Source: Glomus cerebriforme
Taxonomy: Eukaryota > Glomeromycota > Glomeromycetes > Glomerales > Glomeraceae
DNA length: 40,811 bases
Reading direction: 5' to 3'
Assembly: GCA_003550305.1 (NCBI GenBank)
Contig: QKYT01000124.1
Location: 83,063-123,873, forward strand
Shown: piece by piece, positions 1 through 10,712 of the stretch
How positions within the stretch are numbered: position 1 is the first letter of the stretch
Layout of the letters: the number at the start of each line of letters is the position of its first letter
The notes under the pieces: generated by a model
The model's database searches: none
Told to the model about the DNA's origin: nothing
The model's input: the letters and a program-made list of their open reading frames with translations, nothing else
Translations under genes and position numbers: made by a program

Positions 1-39
1 AAAAAAAAATATGAAAAAGAGAAAGAAAAAAAACAATCA

Positions 40-435
40 AACCAGGTAAAAATTATTAACCAAAAATGGTTAACATAAATAGGTAAAATTCACCCCTAAT
101 TAATTATTTTTAAAATTTATGCATAATGTAAATCACGGTGAAATTCACCGGAGGAGAATGTAAAATTAATCCTTTATATATTATATTTATATAAAATATA
201 ATATAAAATTAAAATCACCTAAAAAAGGTAAAATTAAAATTTTTTATAAATTTTTTATTATTAAAATTACTTAAGGTGATTAAATTTAAAATTATTTAGG
301 GTGAAATTAATATTTATATTTTAAATTGAAACAAAATAATTTATATATTTTTTATTAAATTTTTAAAAATAAAAAACATATTTATTAAAAAGAAATAATT
401 ATGATTAACCACTGGTTATGATAACTACCTGTTTA
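40..435. repeat. MITE-like inverted-repeat element, left edge
   Basis: A motif beginning AACCAGGTA and ending ATGGTTAA is present at about 41-74, and an inverted relative (TTAACCA ... ATAACTACCTG) lies at about 403-433. Between them are several copies of a GGTGAAATT/AATTCACC module, including a perfect 15-bp palindrome at 136-150. The arrangement resembles a short non-autonomous DNA transposon. The ends match imperfectly and I could not define a target-site duplication, so the boundaries are approximate. Confidence 0.4.
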
Positions 436-645
436 ATTCAAATTTTAATTTTTAAAATTTGATTTTTAAAACTTTTGAATTTTACATAATTTGTCATGTG
501 ATAAATTATATCAATAATCTTTTAGATTACTTATCTTGTTTAATTTGAATAAATTTTATTAAGAATCAAATGATACTTATTTGTTTGAGTATGTCTTTGG
601 TTTTTTGTCTTGAGAATAGTTTTGAATTATTGCTAATTTCAGTGT

Positions 646-746
646 AGTTAAGGTTAGAATTAGGATTAGGAATTAGAGTTAGGATTAGAATAAGATGTTA
701 GGGTAAGGTATTAGGGATTAGGGTTAGGTATTAGAGTTAGGATTAG
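646..746 (+). repeat. degenerate telomere-like TTAGGG tract
   Basis: About 100 bases are built from 5-7 base variants of the fungal/vertebrate telomere unit: TTAGGA, TTAGAG, TTAGGG, GTTAGGGTAAGG. The clearest stretch is at 708-733. It is internal and degenerate, so it is an interstitial telomeric sequence rather than a working chromosome end. It could derive from an old subtelomere or from telomerase-assisted break repair. Confidence 0.6.
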
Positions 747-888
747 TTTGTTTCTTTTAAATCTAATAATATCAACTTTACTAATTAATTTTCTTTTTGT
801 TTTATTCTTCAGATTTACTATATAATAAGTTTGATGATGATGATTATTATGAGAATGGATAGAAAGGGACAATGAAAAATAACAAGTA

Positions 889-1125
889 TTGAAAATTGGT
901 GAAGAATTTAATTCATGGGAAGATACTAATAGATTTCTTGATGAATATGCATTATCAAAGGGTTTTGCCATAAGAAAATGTCATGAAGATTATATTACTC
1001 TAAATGATAGTTCACAAAGACTCGTTAGAAGGACTTATTCATGTACTTTATCAGAAAATTACAGGCCAAATAAAGTAACTGATATATCAAAACAGCGTCA
1101 ACGTACTTCAAATTTAAAAATATGA
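889..1125 (+). pseudogene. FAR1-type DNA-binding domain fragment
   Basis: This open frame of 78 codons begins with TTG rather than ATG, directly after an in-frame stop and a possible AG acceptor. It reads like the N-terminal half of a FAR1/WRKY-GCM1 zinc-binding domain: an acidic start with FNSWEDTNRFL, then YALSKGFAIRK, then a basic segment RRTYSC. This domain is common in MULE-derived proteins, which are abundant in some fungi. Only one Cys of the metal site is visible and the frame ends at TGA. It lies between inverted repeats at about 403-433 and 1333-1363, so I read it as a transposon remnant. A real gene with further unrecognised exons is possible but less likely. Confidence 0.45.
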
Positions 1126-2175
1126 AAGAATTGTAATAGTAATACATAGATTCATTACTATAAAAAATGAGTACAAATAAAGAAACAAATAAATTTTATT
1201 AATGAATGTATTAATACAAATAAATTATTTTTCACAGCAATGTTTTTATAATTATAATATAAATTTTTTGTGTCATATGACAGGTATATTAATCACATAT
1301 ATATAGTTATAAAATCACAAAAGTTAGTGAAATAACCAGGTAGTTATTATAATCATGGTTAAGTTTAACAATGGTATTATTAAAAACAAATATTCTACAT
1401 ACTGCAAATAAAACTTTAAAAAAAAATTAAGAAAGAAAAGAGAAAAAAAAATATGTAATTTATTTTTAAAGTGTAAGTAATAAATAAATAAATCAGTAAT
1501 TGTACTATTATGTGAGAAAAATAGGATAATTAATATAAATCCTCTAGAATACGTTAAGATTTTTTACTTTATATATGCAGATCATCATATGATTATTCAA
1601 AAATTAGAAAGTTTACTATTGTAATTACAAAATTAACAAAAAAATTTTATATAGTAAAAGAATATTTTTATACTAAACTAGGGAATGGTAAACTGTTATT
1701 AAGTTCAGAGCTAGTTCATATACCAAAATATTTTTCAAGATAATTACTGTATCAGTGATACATTTTTATAAATAAATATCATTATTTTTTACTATTTTAT
1801 TATAAGTTATATCAACAGTTTAATATTTATAGCTTATAAAGTAAAAATTTAATTATATTAATAATAAATTTATATATATTTACAATATATATACTTTATA
1901 ATAAAAAATTTATTATTTTTTTAAAAAAATTTTCAGATTAGTGGATTAGTTTTCTTTTCCTTTTTAAGTAGGATTTTTTTCTTTTACTTTCTTTCTTCTA
2001 AAATAATAAGAAAAAAAAATAAAACAAATATTATTTATAGTTTTATAAATTATAAACAAAAAAAAAATAAAAATCAATTCATTAATATACATCGGGTTCT
2101 AGGTTCAGTTCTACAGATAAGTCTTTTCTTTTTTTTTGTTTTCCATTTTATTTTTCTATTTCATTCTAACTTCTT
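1126..2175. other. AT-rich gene-free stretch
   Basis: Apart from the inverted-repeat copy at about 1331-1366, which matches the 41-74 motif in direct orientation, this stretch is poly-A/T-rich DNA with no credible coding frame or RNA gene. Confidence 0.5.
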
Positions 2176-2177
2176 TT

Positions 2178-2705
2178 TTTAAATGTTGGCAATGTCTCTT
2201 CATTTTGGTGACCTTAAATCTCTCATTTATCTTTTTGTTTAGATGTTGGCGGTGTCTCTTTATTTCAGTGGCATTGGATCTCTCATTTATCTTTTTTCTT
2301 TAGATCTCAGCATCGTCTCTTTATTCGGTGGCCTTGAACTTTTCATTTATCTTTTTTCTTTAAATCTCAGTAGCGTCTCTTCATTTCGGTGACCTTAAAT
2401 CTCTCATTTATCTTTTTATTTAGATATTGGTGATGTCTCTTTATTTCGGTGGCATTGAATCTATTATTTATCTTTTTTTTTTAGATCTTAGCGGTGTCTC
2501 TTCATTTTAGTGGCCTTGGATCTCTCATTTATCTTTTTTCTTTAGATCTTAGCATCATCTCTTCATTTTGGTGGCTTTGGATCTTTTATTTATCTTTTTT
2601 CTTTAGATATTAGTAGTGTCTCTTTGTTTTGGTATTTTTGGATCTCTCATTTATCTTTTTTTTTTAGATCTAAGTGGTGTCTCCTCATTTTGGTTTTACA
2701 GGTGA
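2178..2705. repeat. minisatellite, nine units of about 60 bp
   Basis: Units begin at about 2181, 2241, 2302, 2362, 2422, 2483, 2544, 2605 and 2667, giving a period of 60-62. Each has the order AGAT(G/C)T, GTCTCTTCATTT, GGTGGCCTT, CTCATTTATCTTTTT. Divergence between units is moderate. The last unit is cut off and runs into a pure T/C tract. The array is not coding: frames contain stops and the open frames there are low complexity. Confidence 0.85.
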
Positions 2706-3045
2706 GTCGTATATATTTTAGGTTTTTTTTCCTTTTTTTTTCAATTTTTCCTTTGTTAATTCCTTCTAACTTCTTTTTTTTCTTTTTTTTCTGTTTTGTT
2801 CTTTTGTTCTTTCTTTTTATTCTTTCTTTTATTTTCATTTTTCTTCCTTTTGTTTTTTTNTNTTCCTTTTGTTCTTTCTTTTTTCTTTTGTTGTTCTTCT
2901 TTTTATTCTTCCTTTTTTCTTTTGTCCTTTTTCCTTTTGTTCTTTCTTTTTCCTTTTGTCCTTCTTCCTTTTGTTCTTTCTTTTTTCTTTCATTCTTTTT
3001 CTTTTTGTTCTTTTTTTTCATTTTTCATTTTCTTTTAAATAAAAA
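2706..3045. repeat. long homopyrimidine (T/C) tract
   Basis: About 340 bases are nearly all T and C on the plus strand, with recurring TTCTTTT and CCTTTTGTTC blocks. Two undetermined bases at 2860 and 2862 show that assembly was difficult here. The strand asymmetry produces spurious Lys-rich or Phe-rich open frames on both strands. Confidence 0.8.
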
Positions 3046-3087
3046 AAATTAAAAAATAATAATAAAAAAAAAATTTCTAAGTTTACA

Positions 3088-3470
3088 CAGTGTGTCTGGA
3101 TACGGGTCACGTGATTTTTTATTATATGATAATTTATTACCCCTGTGGCACACCTTCTGTTTTTATTTTTTCTATTTATTCTAGGGACAGAATTTTTTTA
3201 AAGTGTGAAATTCATCTTATTCGTCATATTTCTAATTTTGGCTAGATTTCATAATGCCAGCCAGAGTATCCTTTTTTTGGAATATTGTACTACATTATAT
3301 GATCAAAAAAAGGCAATTTTATTTTTCCTGAAAATTGAATTTTGGGTTATACGAAATTCCAAAAAAGACAATTTCATTGCAGATTATTTAATTCTGGTCA
3401 GAATTATGACCCCGTGTTCAAACACCCCGTATACAAATAGAAATTGTAATAAAAAAGAATTAATTTAAAT
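3088..3470. mobile_element. possible short non-autonomous DNA element
   Basis: The stretch starts with GGATACGGGTCACGTGAT and ends with a region whose complement contains GTATACGGGG and a GGTCATAATTCTG block, so the ends are weakly inverted. An open frame at 3205-3468 (87 codons) has no recognisable domain. The near-palindrome AATTCTGGTCAGAATT at 3390-3405 recurs in part next to the Tc1 remnant at 7125-7140. The evidence is limited to these motifs. Confidence 0.25.
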
Positions 3471-3540
3471 TTCACCTCAGGTGATTTTAATAATAAAAAA
3501 TTTTAATTTCACCCCCCACTAATTTTGTATTACATTTTAG
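3465..3540 (-). repeat. inverted copy of the 225-310 repeat
   Basis: Read on the minus strand, this block gives GGTGAAATTAAAATTTTTTA, then TTATTAAAATCACC, then GGTGAAATTTAAA. It closely follows the order at 225-310 on the plus strand. The two copies lie 3.2 kb apart in opposite orientation, so they may be ends of one larger decayed element or two insertions of the same MITE. Confidence 0.5.
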
Positions 3541-4308
3541 TACAAATATAATATATAAACATTATGTTTATTTTTTGTTTATTTTTTTTTCTTTCTTTTG
3601 AACTGGATTTTAGTTTTATACTTTAGAATGATAAGTAATTTGTTCTTTTTTTTTATTTAAGAATATTTGCTAAAANTTTTCTACTATTTTTTGTGTATAT
3701 TTTAGCTTTAGAAAACTTTTAAAATGAAATAATAACTTTCAGATTTTCTATCTTTAACTTTAGACGTAATTTCAACACTTTGGTAATAAGTAAAGACCTC
3801 TTTAAGATTAAGCAAAGTTATTTGGCAGGTTCGAATCTACTTATATACAAATTTTCATAAGTTTATCTCAAATATTGATAGAGATACGCGTACTTTTCAT
3901 AACTGTACTAATTTTTGAATTTTTATTTTTAACTTCAAAGCATAATTTTGATTAAGTTTTTCTTTAAAATTAAGAAAAGTGTTTCTATTTAATTATTATA
4001 ATTAATAATATTTTATATATTATTAATCAGTTATTTTTTATTGAAATAATTAGATATTTTTAAAATTTTTTTAATATTATATGACTTATTATTATCATAT
4101 AATAAGGTGATTTTCATCTGAGGTAAGTGTTAAAATTTTCCAATAAAAAAATTAAAATTAAATATATAAAAATTTTAAAAAAAAAATTAAAAATAAAATA
4201 ATAAAACTTAATTTTTGTCTATCTTCTAAAAATATCAAACAAAATAAATACTAATTAACATGTAATTTGTATTTTGACGTGTTATTATATATTATGCAAT
4301 TGTAATGT
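3541..4308. other. AT-rich gene-free stretch
   Basis: No gene or RNA was found. There is one undetermined base at 3676. A GGTTCGAAT motif at 3828-3836 looks like a tRNA B box, but no cloverleaf surrounds it. Confidence 0.5.
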
Positions 4309-6090
4309 AACTATTACACATATTTTTTTTTTTTGAAGACAAGCCGACTAAGCAAAAACTTTATTGATCAATCTGTAAGGACATTTTACGGACCCATAAA
4401 GACTACAATAAAAATAGCTATGCAGAGATAAAACCTCACACTAAAAGTAGAAAATCCTAACTTGTCGTACTTATGCCATATAGGTCCTCAGAGTATGGTC
4501 AGGATACCCTGACCAACTTAGAAAATATCGACTCTGAATCAACCCCATACCCCAGTACCAGAAACTAAATAAAATACTTCAACTAGGTTTTCCGTATTTC
4601 CCTGTCAAAAGAAATGCCTTACGTCCAGTTTATCTGAATTTTCTTACAATCTTCTGGGTCTTCAAACTAGCACGAAACATTAATAAGGTTAAAGAGATCG
4701 GCTGCTAGTACCAATCTCCAGGACATAAGACACCTAACACATACACTCAGGTCTTCAAACTAGCTAGATATGTTATATAAGCCCTTACCAACCTATTTAA
4801 AAAACTTTATAGAAGCTGGCTGTTAGTACTAATCTCCAGGAAGAAGAAACCTACCTAATAAACTAGAATTAAAGTAAAAGAAAATCTAAAGTAAATACCA
4901 TCTCTATTCCTCTACCCCACCTTCACCAATACTAAGTCACCCTAACAGATACTCCAGATGAATCGAGTCGACTGCTTATACTGTTTCGTCTGAAGGCCAT
5001 CACCTAGTATCTATCCTTCCAACCTCCGCTCTGGTGGTAATTTTCCATAATAGGCCAATTCCTCATGGCACTGCCAGACATTCTTCCGAGAATCAAGCCA
5101 ACTGCTTACCAAAGAGTGAATTTGTCTTTTGACCATGACCATTCAGCTTATTCTTATCGAAGAATCTTCATCCTTAACATACCTATTGCAAAAAACAACG
5201 CCAAAGCGTACCTGACCAAATGTCTTCCAAAGCCCTACATAAGCGCACTTTGATATTATACCCACTGTCTTCTGCACCTTTTATGCTTTTTTTTAATTTT
5301 CTAATAACTACTAATCATGACGTCACCTTAAGGGGCAAAAATAGGGATCACCACAGTGAAATAAACAAAGGGATTTATAATAACAAGGGAACCAATCATC
5401 AACATATGATCAGCTATCAATCAATTTTTCAGGTACCCCCTCATCTCCTACCAGAAATCCAAAAACAATAGTGAGTTTAAAAAAATTAAGACCTAAGGAA
5501 GTGAAAGATTTCCCCCACTAAAAAATACAGATTTTTAACCAGTTTGGTATTTATCTTCACGAGTTCCAAAAAACTGATGTCCTTCTACCTTTCTACCAAC
5601 AAAAATGATAATATAAATTTTTTAAAGGAAAATATTCACCAAACTTAAACGCCAGAAAAGCCTCTTCCTGCTACGCCAAGCCCATATGACAACTCGTAAA
5701 AAGCTGCTTAACTTCCAAAGAAACTCTGCGCTAGGCCTGCTTCAGGGTCCACCCAGAGCAACCACAAGTCCAACCCATCCGTCTTGTGCATGTAGAGCGT
5801 ATCTTAGAATACCAAACAACTGCTTGGATATCAACTTCAGAGAAAGACGTAGGTGACTGAAAATTATGTTGACCTGACTTGCGTAGAAACTTAGTATGCC
5901 AGACACTAAATAACAAACTTTCTAAACCTCTTTAGTTAAGTTTAACGTCATAGAGCAATTTTTCCTATGACTAAAAGACCGCTTTCTTAGAACAAAATGG
6001 CCAAAAAGCGCAACTTTTCTTTCCAAAACTTCTGTGAAGAAATGGGCATAGGGATCAGCAGGGAGAGTTGTCCCAACTATTATACATATT
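4309..6090 (-). mobile_element. poly(A)-tailed retroposon with 16-bp target duplication
   Basis: A noticeably more GC-rich block sits in AT-rich DNA. On the plus strand it begins with a T run at 4323-4334, so on the minus strand it ends in poly(A). It is flanked by near-identical 16-mers AACTATTACACATATT (4309-4324) and AACTATTATACATATT (6075-6090), 15 of 16 equal. These are the hallmarks of target-primed reverse transcription. The body (about 6074 down to 4323) has no reverse transcriptase or endonuclease that I can see; the longest minus-strand frame, 5916-5731, is 61 codons ending WTCGCSGWTLKQA. Inside, a block of about 80 bases at 4657-4735 is repeated at 4748-4852 (both start GGTCTTCAAACTAG and contain TAATCTCCAGGA or CCAATCTCCAGGA). 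It could be a large SINE, a LINE 3' end or a retroposed non-coding RNA. Confidence 0.75.
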
Positions 6091-7151
6091 ACATGATGCA
6101 GTTATATAATTGTAAATAAATTTTTAATAGTTTGTGTACATGGAGAGTTATTATTTTGGGATTATGTATTAATAAGAACCAATAAAAATGATCGATTCAA
6201 GTAACAAACAGGGAGAATTCAGACATCTTGAATCAATGTGCATAGAATTATATAGTCCTTCATTACACTCTAAACTAATAAACTGTTTAAATATAGGAGT
6301 AACTATATTTATATATTCAGATAAATTTTTTATTGAATATATATAACTCATAAGTTATAAATATATATAAAATAAAATTATAGAAAAGATTACTGATTTC
6401 CTAAAATATTGTCATTTTTAATATAATTTAAAAAAGTAGAATGGTTTAATAAATAATTAAAATATTTCATAAAAGAAGTTTCTAATTATATATATATACT
6501 ATGTTCTACATTATTTCTTATTTGAAAATAATAAGTAAATTTTACAAACACATTTTAAATACTAATATAAGAAGCTTAAAGGAGGTCTTAGAAGAATTAG
6601 TATCCAATTTATCATTATCAAAAATATTGGTGGTTGTTATTTATAAACCTCACAAAAGTCATATAACTTTAAAATTTTATAAATTAAAATTAAATCAATT
6701 ATTAGCAAATTTAAACTGATAAAATTATAGATTAATATGTGCTTAATATTTTTATCAGTTTATTTTTTCAAAATATTATAAAATTTTTAGAATTATTACA
6801 ATTTAAAGTCTAAGAATTTTTCATAATAGCATATATTAAAAATGAAAAATAGAATCAGCATGAAATTTCATATAAAATTTCAATTTTAATAGAAAATCTA
6901 TAGTTAAAGAAATAACAGTGAAAAATTTGCAAAGAAATCATAAGTTGATAATAATTGGAAGATGGAAATGATAGCAAATAGAATGAAATTTATTTACTAA
7001 ATGAAGATAAAAATAAAAGCAAGTTTAGAATAATGTGAAAAATGAATATGATGATCAGCTTAATATAAATGAAAGATTGATGCAATTCTGAATTTTGTGT
7101 AATATAAAAGGAAATTTTATAATACTGGCCAGAATTATGATGGTTGTAATA
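6091..7151. other. AT-rich gene-free stretch
   Basis: There is a 72-codon frame at 6501-6719, rich in Lys, Leu and Asn and with no domain I recognise. Nothing else stands out until the Tc1 remnant. Confidence 0.45.
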
Positions 7152-8475
7152 TACACTACTTGGACAAAAATAGAGAGACACTATATTTTATTAATTACTC
7201 AAAAACGTATATAATAAGTAGAATCAAAATTTTAACTACTTTTAATTAAACTATATACAAAACTAATATTTAGTTGGCCAACCATTATTCTTAATATATG
7301 TCTCAATCCTGTATAGCATATTTTCAATTAAATTTATTAATATATTATTAGAAATTTGATTCCATTCTTTATGCAAAGCACGTTTCAATTCCTTCACATT
7401 TTTTGCAAGTTTAGAACATTTTCTAATGCATCTTTTCCACTCTGACTATAAGTGCTCGATGGGATTCAAGTCAGGTGATTGACTTGGCCAATTTTCCAAA
7501 ATTTTGACTTTTTTTGTTTCTATTCATTTTTTAATATTTTTAGCAGTATGAACAGAAGCATTATCATCTTGGAATAAATACTCTTGTTCATTATGATTAT
7601 TATTAATAAATGGAAGTAAATGTGATTTAAGTATTTGAATATAAACATGAATCATGATAGTTCATTTTTCTATTAACTTTTACAAGTAGTTCTAATTCCT
7701 TTCCTGAAAAATAACCTCACATCATTAAACCTTCACCTTCATATTTTATGGAAGGAACTATATTTTTAATATTAAATATTGTTTCAGGAGTTCTTTAAAT
7801 ATGACCTGAACTATCATTTTTAAATATTATAAAGCGACTTTTATCATTCCAAATAACTGATTTTCACTTTCTAACAGTCCAGTCTTTCTTTTCAATACAC
7901 CAGTTTAAATAATTTTCTCTTTGTTTATTACTAAGAAGAAGTTTAGATACTGGAATACATGAAAAATATTAAGTTCATACAAATTTCTCCTTATAGTCTT
8001 AGTAGAAACTTGTATTTTAGCTTTTTCTTGAAATTTATTTTTTATTTATTCAGCAGACTGATGATTATTTGTTTTGATAATTTTTTTTAGTATTTTTTGG
8101 TGTTCACAATTTAAAAGTTTAGGATGATCATTTCGTGGTTGAGTTTCAAGATTTTTTCCTTCACAAAAGATCTGAATAGTTTAGTAAACTGTTGTTCTAA
8201 AAAAGCCAAATGTTTTAATAATGTATTTTTTTATAACATCACCCTTAAAAAAACCAATAATCTGACTGTGTTCAGCCTCCATTAAATCATATATAGTGTA
8301 ATATAGTACAAAATCTGATCATATTTAATGTTTATTTATAAATAAAATAATAATTACATCATTGTTTATATGGACAATAAGCTATTATGTGTTAAAATTT
8401 TAGCCCAAATTATTATATACATTTTTGAAAATTTAGTTAAAATATGAGTTTATCTACTTTTATCTAAATAGTGTA
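7152..8475 (-). mobile_element. Tc1/mariner-type DNA transposon, decayed
   Basis: The outer ends are inverted: TACACTACTTGGACAAAAAT at 7152 and, read from the right on the minus strand, TACACTATTTAGATAAAAGT at 8475. Both begin with the TA used as target by this superfamily. The length of about 1.3 kb is typical for Tc1. A transposase pseudogene lies between the ends on the minus strand (separate entry). The left flank at 7125-7140 (CTGGCCAGAATTATGA) resembles a motif at 3394-3409, so the element may have jumped into an older repeat. Confidence 0.85.
7263..8282 (-). pseudogene. Tc1/mariner transposase pseudogene
   Basis: Read on the minus strand from ATG at 8282, the N terminus has the paired helix-turn-helix region of Tc1 transposases (KTFGFFRTTVY, then QPRNDHP and STKTIRRNLYEL). 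The catalytic region follows: VIWNDKS carries the first Asp, EYLFQDDNASVHTA the second, and NWPSQSPDLNPIEHL the Pro-Asp-Leu-Asn-Pro-Ile-Glu box with the acidic third residue. The frame ends NNGWPTKY, stop at 7263. It is dead: in-frame stops occur in the HTH, after IEHL (TAG where the family has Trp) and at several other points, and the frame changes at least once in the middle. The order and length match a full copy, so decay came after insertion. Confidence 0.9.
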
Positions 8476-10172
8476 TGTATGAAATTTCAGACTAGTATAG
8501 TTTATAGATGATAGCTACTATAGTATAATTTATTTTGATAACTTTTAGTAGATCAATATCAACAATAAATACTAATGATATCTTATTGATTATGCTAATT
8601 ATTATATAGAAAGATTAATATAAATCATTATTAGAGATATTACTTTAGGAAACTAATTAGATGAATATTAAAAAAACTATTTCAGATTTAGTTAATTTAT
8701 CATCTAAAAATTCTTTTATGAACTAATTAAAATTTAATAAGAAAATAAAGTATTCTATATTACCTAAGGACTAAGGTTAATCGGTTAATTCAAATAAAGT
8801 TAAGAAGATTAGATAATCTTATATTATCATTGGATTTATAATACTACTTAATTTGAAAAAAAATATGTGTTGATATTATAATTTATAATATATTTGAAAA
8901 ATGAAATACCAAAAAATCACAGAAAAAATTAATAAATACTTAAATTCTCTTGTGGAAGTCATTCTATTGAAATAAGATAAATATATTTGTGTAAGAGTCA
9001 TAATAGTACTAAAAACTATAGTATTTATTATATTTAAAGAAAAATAATAATAAATTCTATTAGGTAATACTTTAGTTAAATAATTTTTAGATAATTAGTT
9101 TTTAATACTATATTAACAAAGATCAGTTTTCCAATCCATTTTAACTGATTTTAGTAAAGGTTTTGAAAAACATTATATATTTCAAAATAAGAAGTTTATA
9201 GAATATCATCATCTTAATATTATTAAACTAATAAAAGATTCCAAAGACAACTTAAAACTCATAAGGTTTTTTAGGATCTTAGATGATTTTACAGTGATAT
9301 GTCAAAATCAATTTAAGATCCATAAAAATTTGTATAATGAAAGATGAGCAAGATTGAAAAGAAAAAGTCTGACTTAACCTATATTTCTTCAAATTAAAGA
9401 AAAATAAAGATTTCAAATGTTTAGGCAATAAAGCTTCCTTCAATTTCAAATTAAATAAGAAAAATGATAAAAGGTAAGAGCAGAAGTTTAGTTATCAATT
9501 TTTTGAGCTATCTAACAAGTAAGAAATTTCATAAAATTCCTTTCATTTGATAACCACTTAAATCTTATGCAAAATAATAAATTCCATAAAATTACAAAAG
9601 AAAAGTACAAAGAACTAGCTTGTTCTATCTACAAAATTAATTAAAAAGATTCCTAATCTGAACTTTGTTTTTATCCAGAACTTGCAATATCCAGGAAAGT
9701 AATTTTCATATTTTGCTTAACTTCATTCTGCATAATAAATGGTTAAGTTTGATTATTGATACACTGATCCACATAGCACCTCAAGTAGTTATTTATGTAT
9801 TAACAGTTAATATGACATATCAGAAGAATGAGATAAGCCTTAATGAAAAATAGTCTTAAATTAGTTTCATTTTATTTCTTTTTTTGTACAAGAGGGCTAT
9901 GCCTACTCTTTTTTTGTTTTGTTTTGTTTATCAGGTTTCTGTCTGGTACTTAGTACTGAAAATTATTTTCAGCTTTGATTTATATTTGTAACTTTGGCCA
10001 CAGTATAAAATAATCATCTAAAATAAAGTGACTTCTGCTATAAAAAAATAAATAAATAAATAAATAAACAATCATATAAATTTTGCTAATTATACATTCA
10101 AAAAGAATATAAGGATATATTCCCATATAATAAACATAGAAATGTTGTAGACCAAACTTTACCATGACTTGA
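8476..10172. other. AT-rich gene-free stretch
   Basis: Only short chance frames (for example 9665-9853) are present, with no domain or splice structure. I see no RNA gene. Confidence 0.45.
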
Positions 10173-10301
10173 AAAATCTTATATCCGAAACTTGACCATG
10201 TCCCAAACTAATCCAGTCTTAAATAGTAGTTTGAGACGTTAAATATTTAAAATTCACATGCTTTGGTTTGGGATATGGTTAAATTTCGGACATAGGATTG
10301 T
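10173..10301. repeat. long imperfect inverted repeat (hairpin)
   Basis: The arms at 10173-10208 and 10266-10301 are about 36 bp each. The left arm has TTATATCCGAAACTTGACCA; the right arm, read on the minus strand, has CTATGTCCGAAATTTAACCA. About 57 bases of loop separate them. Related CCGAAA / CCCAAAC / GACCA words recur just outside (10150-10170, 10300-10335). It is probably a MITE remnant about 0.4 kb upstream of BLOC1S4. Confidence 0.6.
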
Positions 10302-10712
10302 CCCAAGTTTGATCAAGACGGATTTGGGTCATGGGCTACAACAGATAAAAACTTAAATAAATAGTGTTAGTAAAAATTTTTATTAATAAAGTTCTTGATA
10401 TAAATTACTTTAGTAATAATACTCAACTCAAGTTCTAAGTTTCAACTTTGAGAATTCGCAACCTAACACTGACTTCATAAGGTAGTTTTTCATTATAAAC
10501 TTTGTTTGTAATATGCCTCTTTGGAAGACAAAAACTCTGACTTGCTAACGGATATTTTTAAGTGAGTTTTTAAAAATATTGAGATTTTCTTATGGCGAAG
10601 TTAAAAAATGATCAACATTTTTTGCTATATGCAGTATTACGTAATATACTCCGCTACCCTTAAACACTGAATCAAAATTTTTTCCGTTATTAAATAACTT
10701 AGTAGTATAAAA

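Noticed and set aside
711..971. 86-codon minus-strand frame opposite the telomere-like tract
   Set aside because: Its C terminus is a translation of the telomere-like repeat and it overlaps the FAR1 fragment; nothing recognisable.
2624..3052. Open frames on both strands (Phe-rich on plus, Lys-rich on minus)
   Set aside because: They are produced by a T/C-only tract with undetermined bases; no domain, no splice structure, both strands equally open.
3766..3850. Possible tRNA (GGTTCGAAT motif)
   Set aside because: No matching acceptor, D or anticodon stems could be folded around it.
5731..5916. Minus-strand frame inside the retroposon
   Set aside because: Only 61 codons, no known domain, and the neighbouring frames of the element are closed; reported only as part of the element.
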